The notes: generated by a model not told the origin, from the letters alone. 58,841 nt of DNA from Oscillospiraceae bacterium (GCA_015067495.1 SVMI01000011.1:1-58841), one strand, 5' to 3'. Positions 48,822-58,800 are shown, counted from the stretch's first letter. A program made the numbers and translations.

Positions 48822-49409
48822 ATGTTACATAAAAAGAAAAAGGAAGTATCCCTTCCTACGAAAAGTCAAGTTGAAACAGAACGAAAACGATATCGCCGGC
48901 AGAAAGCATATAACAAGGCTCTGCGAGGAACAGTATACGTTTTAACCATTGTGGCTGCTGTTGCCGTGTTGATAGCAACGCTTGTTTTACCCGTTCTGCA
49001 AATCGAGGGCACCAGTATGGAGCCAACACTGTCAAACGGTGATATTGTGCTACTTATGAAAACGACCCGTTTTGAACGTGGCGACCTTTGCGCATTTACA
49101 TGGAATAACAAGCTTTTGGTAAAGCGTGTGATTGGTCTCCCCGGCGACTGGATCGAGATCGATACTGATGGCACAGTATATCTGAACGGCGACAAGCTGG
49201 ATGAACCGTATGTACAGCAAACGGCATTGGGAGAGTGTGATCTTGAATTCCCCTCCCAAGTGCCACAGGAGCAGTATTTTGTAATAGGAGATATGCGAGA
49301 AAGCTCTATAGATTCTCGCAACTCCCTGATTGGCTGTATTCCAAAAGACCAAATCGTTGGAAAAGTTTTCTTTAGAGTATGGCCATTTAAAAAAATAAGT
49401 TTTTTCTAA
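48822..49409 (+). CDS. lepB: Type I signal peptidase
   Basis: A 195-residue protein: a basic cytosolic N-terminus, one membrane helix (about 40-60), then the catalytic domain with GTSMEPTL (Ser65), LLVKRVIGLPGD (Lys101) and GDMRESSIDSRNSLIG. It cleaves signal peptides of exported proteins at the outer membrane face; beside pilin genes it is probably dedicated to them. ATG 48822 is preferred over GTG 48813, which overlaps the previous stop. Confidence 0.9.
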   Translation: MLHKKKKEVSLPTKSQVETERKRYRRQKAYNKALRGTVYVLTIVAAVAVLIATLVLPVLQIEGTSMEPTLSNGDIVLLMKTTRFERGDLCAFTWNNKLLVKRVIGLPGDWIEIDTDGTVYLNGDKLDEPYVQQTALGECDLEFPSQVPQEQYFVIGDMRESSIDSRNSLIGCIPKDQIVGKVFFRVWPFKKISFF

Positions 49410-49446
49410 ACATTAAGACGTAAAATTTACAGAAGGCCAAGCGTTT

Positions 49447-52400
49447 ATGAGTTTCATTGAACAATACTTGTTACAATTGAATACTGAAAAACGACGGTGG
49501 CTGCGAGCTGTAGTTATTTTATCTGCCCTGTCGCTCATCGTTGCGCTTGTCACTGTGTGGAATCTGCGTATGACCGGTATCACCATCGCCAATGATGCTA
49601 CCTGCGGCATTGAAGAGCACGTCCACATTCCGGAATGCGTACCGGAAACGGTGCTTACCTGCGGCTATGATTCCACTGAGGAGATCCACACCCACAGCGA
49701 CGGATGCTATGAAACCCAATATCTATGTGGTCTGGAGGAGCATATCCATACCATCTCCTGCTACTCTGACCCTTCGGCAGATGTAGAAACTGCGGAAATT
49801 TGGGAAGACACCCTCCCCAAGGATCTGGGCAGATATTGGTCGGAGAACCTATCTCGCATCGCCCTGTCCCAGCTGGGTGTAAGGGAAAGTGAAACCAACT
49901 TTATTATGGCTCCGGATGGAGAAGCCAAGCAGGGCATCACTCGCTACGGTCAATGGTACGGAAATCCCCACGGGGATTGGTCAGCGATGTTTGCAGCCTT
50001 CTGCCTGTACTACGCCGATGTACCGCAGGACGCGATTCCCTGGAGTCCGGGTGTTTATAATATGATGCAGCTGTGTGCTGACAAAGAGATCGTATCTCAG
50101 CCGGATGAATATGTCGGTATGAACGGTAACATTCTGTTCCTTGATACCGATGGCAACGGAAACGCCGACAAGATGCTGATCGTAACGGCATTGGAAGAAA
50201 ATGCGGCAGAAGAAGGAATGATAACCGCTGTCGGCGGTGACTGGGATAATGCAGTTGCAGAGGTTAAGATCGCAAAAGACGATCCTTCCATTGTAGGCTA
50301 CATCCACACAGCCGCAGTGCGGGAAGCCTATTTACAATCACTGCCCCTTTACAGTATCAATAAAAACAACAACGTTTATACCATTGATGTTTACGCGCTT
50401 CCGGTGGATTACGATGGAAACCGTATTACCGATCTCCCTGTAACAGAGTTAGGAACGCTCAGGGTTAATAGCACTACCAAACAAAGCGTAGCAGATCAGT
50501 TTGATTATGATTTGGGTGTGTATCACAGTGCTTACTTTGGAACGGAAACATCGGTAACGATTGATAACATAAGCACTGTGTGGCGCTACAGGAGTGGCGG
50601 GTCTTATTACCTAGCATACGCCCAAACAAACGGTACCCAAAACCAAAGATGGAAAAACAGAGCTGATACTTCCATTTCTCTTTATTTGCGGTATACACCG
50701 GAATATACTGTTACCTTCCAATCAGAGGGATTTGACCCGGTGATGGAATATGTGGGTTATAAGGATTATCCCACAGAAACCGGTCCTTCCCAGTGGAAGC
50801 GTGACGGTTATACCCTGGTAGGATGGCTGGCGAGTGACAACCAAACGGTATACAGTTTTGACGAACTAATGTCAAGACCTGTAACCTCCAATATTACATA
50901 TACTGCCCAATGGCGGCAGTTTGTGACAGTTCATTTTGAAACAGGACAGTATTCAGATTTACTGTACCCCATTGACGATATACAGGTCTCTTATGGTTCT
51001 CACCCCACTTTGCTGCCCACACCCGGTTGGAAAAACAACTCCGTGGCGATGGCCTTTGACGGCTGGTACCTGAACAGCGACCTTACGCAGCCGGTAAATT
51101 CCGACCACGTATTCTATGAAGACACCACGCTATATGCCAAGTGGAGTCCAAAGGAGGATGGATACTACATCTACTTCATGGACTTCTTCCGGGAAGGACA
51201 TACACCGCTGGTATTGATGACTTATAGCGTAACAGAGAATCAGACGGCATCTCCCTACACGCCCGGAAATGAACCGGAAGGAACTCAGTGGGACGGAAAT
51301 TGGTATTTGGAAAAGGAATGTGCCAATGCCTATAACTTCCAGATTCCCGTCAGTCAGATGGAAGGCTACCTGACCGGCGCAAACGGACGTGACCTATACT
51401 TGTACCCCGGAACACAAGAGGTCTGCAGAGCGATTTTTGTCACCTACGGTACAAAGGTAGACCCGGTTACAATACCGGTCGGCGGCTCGATCAATTTGGA
51501 TCAATATAGACCGGAAAGGCAAGGTTATGAGTTTGCGGGTTGGACACTCCGGGACGGAACTACGGTGTCCGGTGTGCAAACGCTTAGCGAAACTACTACC
51601 TTTTATGCAAAATGGGATGCCGGGTATGTACCTTTCGAGGCGATTTTGCGGATCGAAAATGCTAACGATACCGGCATGACACAGGCAGATATTCTGGGCA
51701 CTTGGTATGCCAAGGCCGGCTCCCAGATCCGTGTAAAATCCACTTATAGTGGAAGCGGAAATAACAGAACCGGCACGCATCAAGTGGTATGTATAGTTGA
51801 TGGTATTGAATATCCAGTTTATACAAACTCAGCATTGACACAAAAGGCAACACTAAGCGATGTTTATTCGACCTACTTCATCTATAACAACACAGGGACT
51901 ACCTGGACGGATGAAGTAAACTGGGATGATGTCTACACCGGCGGCGAAGTACCTTACAGCACACGACCCGTCAGCAGCGCCGGAGATACCATTATCAACT
52001 TCGACTATATGCGTGTGCGTAATGACATCGTATTCAGCATTCCCAACACCGCTACCACCAGAAACCCGGGTGCTTATATTGATGTCTACAAGCTGCAGCA
52101 AAGTGGTCTGATTACCGGCTCTGTGATTTACGATGGAACCAAGCCAACGGCAAACGGTAATAATGTCAGCGCCCACGGTGTTTCCGTCGAGAACATCAGC
52201 TGGACATACAAGGCGGCATCTGGAACTACCGGCACCAACACCTACACCCTGCACAATATGAAGTATGGTCAGCGAATCTACGAGGTTTATCCAGTAGGCG
52301 GAAGCTGGCTAACGCCGAGGAACAACGCATTCCATTGGTATTTAACTGGAAATGATCAGTTGTTCTCCTCCCGCCGTGAAGACCTGTCTGCCGACTTTTT

Positions 52401-54357
52401 CAGTGGCAGTGGCCGAAAGCTGGCGCCCTATAGCCTGACGGCGGTTTTTGCCGCTCAGGATAAAATCGGCTTGATGTACGCAGTGGAGTGCCTGCCCGGT
52501 GAAACCGCAGACTTTACCATCAGTGGCATAGGCTACAAGGTACAGACCCAGCTATGTGAGGTCGTAAATCACACCGGTGATTTCACCCAAAAGGAACTGC
52601 TTGGTTGTGTAAAGGAAGGCAACGCCTCTTATACAAATCTGAACACAACCACCAGCAAGCTGGGAGGCACCTCCGTCAAGACCCTATTCGGCACCACCTA
52701 CTGGAGTTATTACGATATCTACGGCGGTGTGGATAGCCTCAGCGATATTGATAAAGCCTATATTTTCTATTACACCCGCCTGCATATGAACATTCAGTTC
52801 AACTTCGGCTATGACAGCAACGGAAACGGCGCAAACGAAACGATTAAGTATGAAAACATAGTTTACGGTGAAAAAATTGCTGAATACCAATTTGGTATGC
52901 CGGATTATGGGAAACATGCCTTGCTCAACCGGGAAGGTTATGAGTTCGCAGGCTGGCTGGATGCCAACGGTTTTGTGCTCGATGCCGAGGATTGGGAATC
53001 TATGGTTGCCACCGGTGACAGCGAGAACAACACAATGATCTTCATTGCCAAGTGGGAAAAGATATCCAACAACATCGTGGAATACTACGAGGATCGTTCT
53101 TCCACGATCCCATTCGAGTCCCATTACTTTGACGATGGCGAGCTGATTCAGTACCCGACCATGTCGGTATATCCGGAAGGCTGGGTATGGCAGGAGTACG
53201 GAGAAGGTCAGTTCCAGCGATTTGACTGGGATGTTCCTATGTACGGCGAATACGGTGTGCAGGAGACCCGTATGATCAACGGTGAGGAACGGATCGTAAA
53301 TGTTATCCGCATTTACGGAACCTGGGATGAATCTCATACCAAGGTAGTTTACGATCCCAATGCTCCGCAGGGTGGTATTCCGGGAACTGCACCTACAGAT
53401 GGCAACGAGTACACCATCTGGCAATCGGAGGTGCCGGTTGCTTCCCGTGGTGAAACCGCCAACACTGACCCGGATATGGTGTTCGTAGGATGGTTGCTTG
53501 ACCGAAACGGCGTTGTTTATCAGCCCGGAGATCATGTGCCGGTACGATGGCCAAGAACCATGATCTTCACGGCACAATGGGCAAAGTCCGAAGATGTTGT
53601 CTATCTGCGCTACGATCCAAACGGTGGAACACCGGAGAGCATCTATCCTAATGACGGCGGCTTTGCTTATAAGAAAAATGCCACTGCAGCCGTCTGGGAT
53701 AATGCAAAGGGAGATGGCACAGCGTGGTTCAGTCGAGCCGGCTACACCTTTGTCGGCTGGAATACCGAGCCGGACGGCAGCGGTACAAGCTATCCGCCAG
53801 ATGCAACCATTGTTCTGACACAGCCGCTAACAACCTTGTATGCCCAATGGGAAAGCGAGATATATGCACTTTCGCTGCATAAGGTCGATTCCGTGGGCAA
53901 GGCACCTCTGCCCGATGCGGTTTTTGGCTTATATTGCTATGAAAATGGCGAATTCCGCTTAGTGGCAACACTGACCACGGGATCTGACGGACGCCTTTCT
54001 TTCCCTGAACTTCAGACAGACGTGCTTTACAAGCTGGTAGAGGAAAGACCTCCCGGCGGATATGCGATTATCACAAAAGAGATATATTTTAGGCTCCAAT
54101 CGGGCCAGAATACAGTTTCTTTTACTTTCTGTGATGCGGCGGGAAGAGTCGCCCAAACACCCAGTGGCGTAGCCGGTGAATACAATACCGGCAATAGAAT
54201 ACTTTCGCTCACGGTGGAAAATCTCCGCGGATACGCACTCCCCTCCACCGGCGGCACAGGAGCACTTCTTTATATACTTTGCGGTCTGATCCTTGTAATC
54301 AGCCCGCTTGTATACGGATTCAGCTTGAGGCGCAGATATGGAAGGAGGTTGAAGTAG
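49447..54357 (+). CDS. Giant LPSTG-anchored surface adhesin (likely pilus tip protein)
   Basis: A 1636-residue protein. A short basic N-terminus and membrane-type signal (about 18-38) come first. Then a Cys/His-rich block with three CGxEEHxH-type units (about 53-112), then an amidase-like domain with GDWSAMFAAFC where the catalytic Cys of CHAP enzymes is Ser179. Next are several InlB-like beta-grasp repeats (GYTLVGWLASD, GYEFAGWTL, GYTFVGWN and others ending YAQW), and a Cna-B/SpaA-type domain (from about 1475, LHKVDSVGKAPLPDAVFGLY). LPSTG is at 1598-1602, followed by a helix and basic tail. Size and order suit a pilus tip adhesin. It follows the signal peptidase by 37 nt. Confidence 0.85.
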   Translation: MSFIEQYLLQLNTEKRRWLRAVVILSALSLIVALVTVWNLRMTGITIANDATCGIEEHVHIPECVPETVLTCGYDSTEEIHTHSDGCYETQYLCGLEEHIHTISCYSDPSADVETAEIWEDTLPKDLGRYWSENLSRIALSQLGVRESETNFIMAPDGEAKQGITRYGQWYGNPHGDWSAMFAAFCLYYADVPQDAIPWSPGVYNMMQLCADKEIVSQPDEYVGMNGNILFLDTDGNGNADKMLIVTALEENAAEEGMITAVGGDWDNAVAEVKIAKDDPSIVGYIHTAAVREAYLQSLPLYSINKNNNVYTIDVYALPVDYDGNRITDLPVTELGTLRVNSTTKQSVADQFDYDLGVYHSAYFGTETSVTIDNISTVWRYRSGGSYYLAYAQTNGTQNQRWKNRADTSISLYLRYTPEYTVTFQSEGFDPVMEYVGYKDYPTETGPSQWKRDGYTLVGWLASDNQTVYSFDELMSRPVTSNITYTAQWRQFVTVHFETGQYSDLLYPIDDIQVSYGSHPTLLPTPGWKNNSVAMAFDGWYLNSDLTQPVNSDHVFYEDTTLYAKWSPKEDGYYIYFMDFFREGHTPLVLMTYSVTENQTASPYTPGNEPEGTQWDGNWYLEKECANAYNFQIPVSQMEGYLTGANGRDLYLYPGTQEVCRAIFVTYGTKVDPVTIPVGGSINLDQYRPERQGYEFAGWTLRDGTTVSGVQTLSETTTFYAKWDAGYVPFEAILRIENANDTGMTQADILGTWYAKAGSQIRVKSTYSGSGNNRTGTHQVVCIVDGIEYPVYTNSALTQKATLSDVYSTYFIYNNTGTTWTDEVNWDDVYTGGEVPYSTRPVSSAGDTIINFDYMRVRNDIVFSIPNTATTRNPGAYIDVYKLQQSGLITGSVIYDGTKPTANGNNVSAHGVSVENISWTYKAASGTTGTNTYTLHNMKYGQRIYEVYPVGGSWLTPRNNAFHWYLTGNDQLFSSRREDLSADFFSGSGRKLAPYSLTAVFAAQDKIGLMYAVECLPGETADFTISGIGYKVQTQLCEVVNHTGDFTQKELLGCVKEGNASYTNLNTTTSKLGGTSVKTLFGTTYWSYYDIYGGVDSLSDIDKAYIFYYTRLHMNIQFNFGYDSNGNGANETIKYENIVYGEKIAEYQFGMPDYGKHALLNREGYEFAGWLDANGFVLDAEDWESMVATGDSENNTMIFIAKWEKISNNIVEYYEDRSSTIPFESHYFDDGELIQYPTMSVYPEGWVWQEYGEGQFQRFDWDVPMYGEYGVQETRMINGEERIVNVIRIYGTWDESHTKVVYDPNAPQGGIPGTAPTDGNEYTIWQSEVPVASRGETANTDPDMVFVGWLLDRNGVVYQPGDHVPVRWPRTMIFTAQWAKSEDVVYLRYDPNGGTPESIYPNDGGFAYKKNATAAVWDNAKGDGTAWFSRAGYTFVGWNTEPDGSGTSYPPDATIVLTQPLTTLYAQWESEIYALSLHKVDSVGKAPLPDAVFGLYCYENGEFRLVATLTTGSDGRLSFPELQTDVLYKLVEERPPGGYAIITKEIYFRLQSGQNTVSFTFCDAAGRVAQTPSGVAGEYNTGNRILSLTVENLRGYALPSTGGTGALLYILCGLILVISPLVYGFSLRRRYGRRLK

Positions 54358-54408
54358 TAAAGCCTCCCCAAACGGCGTAAAACCCATCTTATGCGCCTGA
54401 CTGTTTCC

Positions 54409-54426
54409 AAATAATAAATATTATTT
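54409..54426 (+). other. AT-rich inverted repeat before the major pilin gene
   Basis: Eight-bp stem AAATAATA with a 2-nt loop, 17 nt upstream of the pilin ATG. It may be a leader hairpin; it lacks the GC-rich stem of a terminator. Confidence 0.45.
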
Positions 54427-54443
54427 CAGAAAGGAAATTTACC

Positions 54444-56255
54444 ATGAAAAAGTTTTTATCTATTCTTATGGTGCTGACCCTGGTTCTTTCTCTCGGCGTT
54501 ACCGCTTTTGCAGCTGAGAACACCGGTTCCATCACCATCACCAACGCAACTATCGGTGAGACCTATAAGGTCTACAAAGTTTTCGATGCAAGCCTGAAGC
54601 TGGCCACTGACGGCTCTGCTGAAGCTGTTGCATACAGCATCGAGACCGACAACCAGTTCTTCGAGGCACTGTTCGGTGCTGACGGAACAGCAGCCAATAC
54701 CTTCTTTACTTACAACGCTAACACCGGTTCTGTAACCAAGAAGGAAGGCGTTAACGATTCCGAGCTCATCAAGTACCTCACCGACCTTGTCGCAACCGGC
54801 GCATATACGCCCAGCGCAGACCCCATTGTAGCTGCAAGCGAGGAAGTTAAGTTCGACAATCTGCCCTACGGCTACTACCTGATCACAAGCTCCCTGGGTG
54901 CAACGGTTACCATCAACTCCAATACTCCTGATGTTAAGGTCATTGATAAGAACCAGGAGCCCGGCACCGAGTTTGACAAGCAGGTTCAGAGCGGCGTGGA
55001 CGAGAACGGCGATCCCGTTTGGTCTGACGCCAACAGCGCCAACATCGGCGATAAGTTCTCCTACCGCATTTCCTTCACCGCTACCAACTACGAAGGCGAC
55101 AAGAAGATCAAGTTCTACCAGATCCACGACGAAAAGGGTGACGCTATCTGGGCTGAGTTCAACAGCTTCCAGGTCTCCGTTGGCGGCGTAAAGCTGGATA
55201 GAGGCTACTACCTGTCCCAGGGCGGCATTAACACTGATAACTGGGAGTTCCTGGGCGACTGGTCTGCCATTCCCGAGGCTGAGCGTGATCGCAACGATGC
55301 ACAGTGGTATCTGGTGCACCTGGGTTACGACCAGTTCCGTATCACCATTCCATGGCTGGAAAACCATGACCTGAAGGATGTTCTCGGCACAGACGGTTCT
55401 GTTTCCTCTTACGCTCTGACCTTCGCAGAGGATGCTGCTTCCAAGTACGATTCCCCCGTTCAGGTGGAGATCATCTATGATGTAGTAGTCGAGGCAAACG
55501 CTGCTATTGGCGACACCAGCCACGGCAACCGCTTCAACAAGGCTTATGCTTCCTGGACCAGCGAGCACGAGACCGGCTCCACTACTCCCGATGAGGTCGT
55601 GACCAACGTGTACGGCATCGGCCTGCTGAAGGACGACGGCGCTACCGGCATCAACCTGGCCGGCGCAAAGTTCCGTATCTACAGCGACAAGGAATGCACC
55701 AAGCCCATCTATGTGATCCCCACTGGCGTGGCTGGCGTTTACATCGTGGACAGCTACGGCAAGGCCATTGAGGAAATCACCGGCACCGCCAAGGAGAGCG
55801 CAAGAGATCTGTTTGGCGCATACCTGGCTGACTACCTGAAGGACGAAGAGGGCAACCCCGTTGTACAGAACAACCTGGTTGTTTCCCAGGCCAACGGTAA
55901 GCTGGCAATCCTGGGCCTGGAGGCCGGTACCTACTACCTGAAGGAGGTCGAGGCTCCTGCCGGTTATAACGCCCTGAGTCTGCCTGTTGAGATCAAGGCC
56001 GGTGAGGGCATCCGTCCCTTCATCATCTTTGCTGACGAAGATGGCAACGTGGCTGACATCCAGGTAGAAGACGGCGTTTATAAGGAGTACAGACTGGATC
56101 TGACCCACACTGTTGTTCACAACAGCAAGGGCGTTGAGCTGCCTTCCACCGGCGGTGAGGGTACCTTCTGGCTGATCACTATCGGTACACTGATGGCTAT
56201 CGGCTTTGCTGTATTCCTGATCACCCACAAGAAGATGTCTATTTACAACGACTAA
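54444..56255 (+). CDS. Major pilin (SpaA/FimA-type backbone, LPSTG-anchored)
   Basis: A 603-residue precursor: signal peptide 1-24 (ending AFA), an N-terminal beta domain with a pilin-like Lys segment (PDVKVIDKN), a middle isopeptide domain, a C-terminal Cna-B domain with the E-box YYLKEVEAPAGY (Glu501), then LPSTG (566-570), a helix and a short basic tail. Backbone pilins are linked by sortase between the pilin Lys and the LPXTG Thr, and hold internal isopeptide bonds. Codon use is much more biased and GC-richer than its pilus neighbours, as expected for the most abundant subunit. AAAGGAA precedes the ATG. Confidence 0.92.
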   Translation: MKKFLSILMVLTLVLSLGVTAFAAENTGSITITNATIGETYKVYKVFDASLKLATDGSAEAVAYSIETDNQFFEALFGADGTAANTFFTYNANTGSVTKKEGVNDSELIKYLTDLVATGAYTPSADPIVAASEEVKFDNLPYGYYLITSSLGATVTINSNTPDVKVIDKNQEPGTEFDKQVQSGVDENGDPVWSDANSANIGDKFSYRISFTATNYEGDKKIKFYQIHDEKGDAIWAEFNSFQVSVGGVKLDRGYYLSQGGINTDNWEFLGDWSAIPEAERDRNDAQWYLVHLGYDQFRITIPWLENHDLKDVLGTDGSVSSYALTFAEDAASKYDSPVQVEIIYDVVVEANAAIGDTSHGNRFNKAYASWTSEHETGSTTPDEVVTNVYGIGLLKDDGATGINLAGAKFRIYSDKECTKPIYVIPTGVAGVYIVDSYGKAIEEITGTAKESARDLFGAYLADYLKDEEGNPVVQNNLVVSQANGKLAILGLEAGTYYLKEVEAPAGYNALSLPVEIKAGEGIRPFIIFADEDGNVADIQVEDGVYKEYRLDLTHTVVHNSKGVELPSTGGEGTFWLITIGTLMAIGFAVFLITHKKMSIYND

Positions 56256-56280
56256 TTGTTAAAATACTGACTTGTCCCAA

Positions 56281-56312
56281 ATGGGAGGAGAGGATTTCTC
56301 CTCTCCTCCCAT
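56281..56312 (+). terminator. Hairpin between major pilin and sortase genes
   Basis: Fourteen-bp perfect stem ATGGGAGGAGAGGA with TTTC loop; no T-tract, so it is more likely a processing or partial-termination element that keeps pilin mRNA high relative to sortase. Confidence 0.65.
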
Positions 56313-56339
56313 TAAAAATATGGCAGAAAGGAGATGCCT

Positions 56340-57194
56340 ATGAGAAAGCATAAAGTTGTGATTTTTTTGACTCTTGGTTTTTTGGTAGGTATCTGCATTC
56401 TGTTATATCCTGCATTTAGTGATTACTGGAACAGCAAGACTCAAAGCCGTGCAATTACGGACTATGAATCTGTTTTGGAAGATTTAGAACCTGAAGACTA
56501 TACTGCCATTTTTGAAAAGGCGTATGCTTACAATAAAGAACTCTATGAAACGGATTTCCCGTTAAGAGACTATAAACAAGTGTCGGGATACTACGATACC
56601 CTTCGTATAACCGATAATGATATGATCGGCTATTTAAAGATCGACCGCATCGGTGTTGAGCTTCCCATTTACCATGGAACATCGGACAAAGTACTGAGTA
56701 AAGGTGTCGGCCATTTGGAAGGCAGTAGCTTGCCTGTAGGTGGCGAAAACACCCACTGCGTTATGTCTGCTCACAGAGGTCTTCCCAGTGCTAAGTTGTT
56801 TACCGACCTTGACCGAGTAGAAAAGGGCGATACCTTTCAGATTGTCATTTTGGATCAGGCGTTGACCTATCAGGTGGACTACATAAAGGTAATAGAACCC
56901 ACCGATGTTTCCGATTTGCAGATCATTGAAGGCGGTGACTATTGCACGCTCTTCACCTGCACACCATATGGTATCAATACACACCGTCTTTTGGTACGTG
57001 GTGTGAGAATTGAAACGATTGAAGAAAAACCGATTATTTATGTCTCCAACGAGGCATTTCGCATAGAACCTTTGCTGGTAACACCGGCAGTTGCTGCACC
57101 GGTGCTCTTTGTGCTTTTGATTCACCTACTTGTTAAGTACAGAGAGCCGCCGAAGAACACGCAACAGAAGAAAAAAGAGGAGGGTAGTAAATGA
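56340..57194 (+). CDS. Class C (pilin-polymerising) sortase
   Basis: A 284-residue membrane enzyme: an N-terminal helix, an extended helical/lid part, then the sortase barrel with SAHRG (His145), TLFTCTPYG (Cys207) and NTHRLLVRG (Arg216), and a C-terminal membrane helix, typical of class C. It cuts LPXTG between Thr and Gly and joins it to the pilin Lys, building the fibre. ATG 56340 is chosen because AAAGGAG ends 6 nt upstream; ATG 56334 is too close. The basal pilin gene overlaps its end by 4 nt. Confidence 0.93.
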   Translation: MRKHKVVIFLTLGFLVGICILLYPAFSDYWNSKTQSRAITDYESVLEDLEPEDYTAIFEKAYAYNKELYETDFPLRDYKQVSGYYDTLRITDNDMIGYLKIDRIGVELPIYHGTSDKVLSKGVGHLEGSSLPVGGENTHCVMSAHRGLPSAKLFTDLDRVEKGDTFQIVILDQALTYQVDYIKVIEPTDVSDLQIIEGGDYCTLFTCTPYGINTHRLLVRGVRIETIEEKPIIYVSNEAFRIEPLLVTPAVAAPVLFVLLIHLLVKYREPPKNTQQKKKEEGSK

Positions 57195-58153
57195 TAAACA
57201 GAAAAATAGGGATCCTATTCATTTTACTTTGTTTATGTTTTCATCTAATGCCGTGCCAAGTAATGGCGGCATCTACTTCTGATGCAGTTGAGCCGATTAT
57301 CCCTGAAAACGAGTGTTCATTGACAGTTTCCTATTGCTGCGGTGAGACGGCGTTTTCCGGCATACAAGTAAAGCTATACAGAATTGCTGAGGTTTCGGCA
57401 GATTTCAGATATACTTTGGCGCAGAGCTTCGCGGCTTCCGGTTTGATTCTGGATGGAATTCGAACCACCGGCGAATGGGATGTAGTTCGTTCTACGCTTG
57501 AAGCGCATATTCTTGCGTATAATATTGCTCCGGAATTTACTTCGGTAACAAACGAGGACGGTCAAGTAAGCTTTGAGTCGCTGAAGACTGGTATGTACTT
57601 GGCAATCGTCAACCAAGTAGAGCAAGATGATTTACATTACCGATTTGATTCTGCTTTGATCGCATTACCGGATCTTGGTTCCGATGGCCGTTGGCAGTAT
57701 CAAGTTTCAGTGAATGCCAAAGGAGAGGTTTTGCCTCCGGTTGATCCAGATGAAAACGTAGAGCTTAAGGTTCTGAAGCTTTGGAGGGGCGACGAAAACC
57801 GAAATGTTCGGCCGGAAAGCATTGAAGTCGAGATATTCTGTAACGGAATCAGCTACGAAACCGTAATTCTTTCGGAAGAAAACCAGTGGGCATATACTTG
57901 GTTTGCAAAGGATGACGGTTCGACTTGGACGGTGATTGAACGAAATGTTCCGCAAGGCTACACGATGACGGTAGAGGAGCGCCAGTCAACCTTTGTCCTG
58001 ACAAATACTTGGACTCCGACATATCCTGATGATCCCGGTAAGCATCCTCAAACGGGAGATACATCGAATATAATGCTGTATGTTCTGTTAATGATTGGTT
58101 CAGGAAGTATGTTGATCATCTTAGGTATTACAGGAAAGAAATCGCGCTTATGA
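57191..58153 (+). CDS. Minor/basal pilin with Cna-B domain and HPQTG motif
   Basis: A 320-residue precursor: signal peptide (1-26), two beta-rich domains (Cna-B-like, ELKVLKLWRGDENRNVRP with VIERNVPQGYTMT as an E-box-like end), the sorting motif HPQTG, a C-terminal helix and KKSRL. HPQTG is a variant of LPXTG used by some pilins that are anchored to the wall or act as base. It is translationally coupled to the class C sortase upstream and the sortase-like gene downstream. Confidence 0.85.
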   Translation: MINRKIGILFILLCLCFHLMPCQVMAASTSDAVEPIIPENECSLTVSYCCGETAFSGIQVKLYRIAEVSADFRYTLAQSFAASGLILDGIRTTGEWDVVRSTLEAHILAYNIAPEFTSVTNEDGQVSFESLKTGMYLAIVNQVEQDDLHYRFDSALIALPDLGSDGRWQYQVSVNAKGEVLPPVDPDENVELKVLKLWRGDENRNVRPESIEVEIFCNGISYETVILSEENQWAYTWFAKDDGSTWTVIERNVPQGYTMTVEERQSTFVLTNTWTPTYPDDPGKHPQTGDTSNIMLYVLLMIGSGSMLIILGITGKKSRL

Positions 58154-58737
58154 AGATAAAAGGTTTTTCAATTCAAAAAATCTGCATTCTTGTTGGCATT
58201 TGCCTGCTTGTTGGGGCCATAGTGATACTGGCTTTGTGGAGATGGAATATTAACAACTCCGAAAAGCGAGCGCAATACTATGTCAATACACTACAAGAAT
58301 TAATTCCGGATCCGCAAAACGCTGCTTTAGAGGAGCGAAGAGATAATGAGATGTCTGTATTGTCTGTTGATGGGACGGATTTTGTTGGGATCATTGAACT
58401 TCCGCGTTATGGGTCTGTGCTTCCGGTCTGCGCCGATTGGGGTAAAACATCTAAATATCCTTGCCGCTTTAGCGGAAGTATTTACAACGGAACAATGCAG
58501 ATCGGCGCAACAACACAAAAGGGGCAATACGATTTTTACCGTGAGCTCTCTGTAGGAGATACCGTTATCTACACAGATATGGAAGGAAACCGATATACTT
58601 TTACGATTACAAGTTTGCGTTATGAAAAGCACGCAGATCAAGCCGCACTTCAGCACGAAGACGCACCGCTGAAGTTGTTTGTTAAAAATATATATTCTTT
58701 TGAATATCTGATTATCTTTTGCGACGTCTTGTGTTAA
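58150..58737 (+). CDS. Sortase-like protein lacking the catalytic histidine
   Basis: A 195-residue membrane-anchored protein with a helix near the N-terminus (about 11-30) and a sortase-like barrel. The segment equivalent to the catalytic IAAHN reads IGATT (118-122), so His is replaced by Thr121. QYDFYRELSVGD follows as in the family, and the terminal IIFC keeps Cys191. The catalytic pair is therefore broken. It may help load or position pilins rather than catalyse. The ATG overlaps the end of the basal pilin gene by 4 nt. Confidence 0.75.
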   Translation: MKIKGFSIQKICILVGICLLVGAIVILALWRWNINNSEKRAQYYVNTLQELIPDPQNAALEERRDNEMSVLSVDGTDFVGIIELPRYGSVLPVCADWGKTSKYPCRFSGSIYNGTMQIGATTQKGQYDFYRELSVGDTVIYTDMEGNRYTFTITSLRYEKHADQAALQHEDAPLKLFVKNIYSFEYLIIFCDVLC

Positions 58738-58800
58738 AATGAAAGAAATAGAAAATAAAAAATATTTGACTTCTTACTTTGTGCCGAATGGAGGAATACA

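Noticed and set aside
54456..56228. A 590-codon open frame antisense to the major pilin
   Set aside because: Shadow of a highly biased gene; the product is composition-skewed with no family signature.
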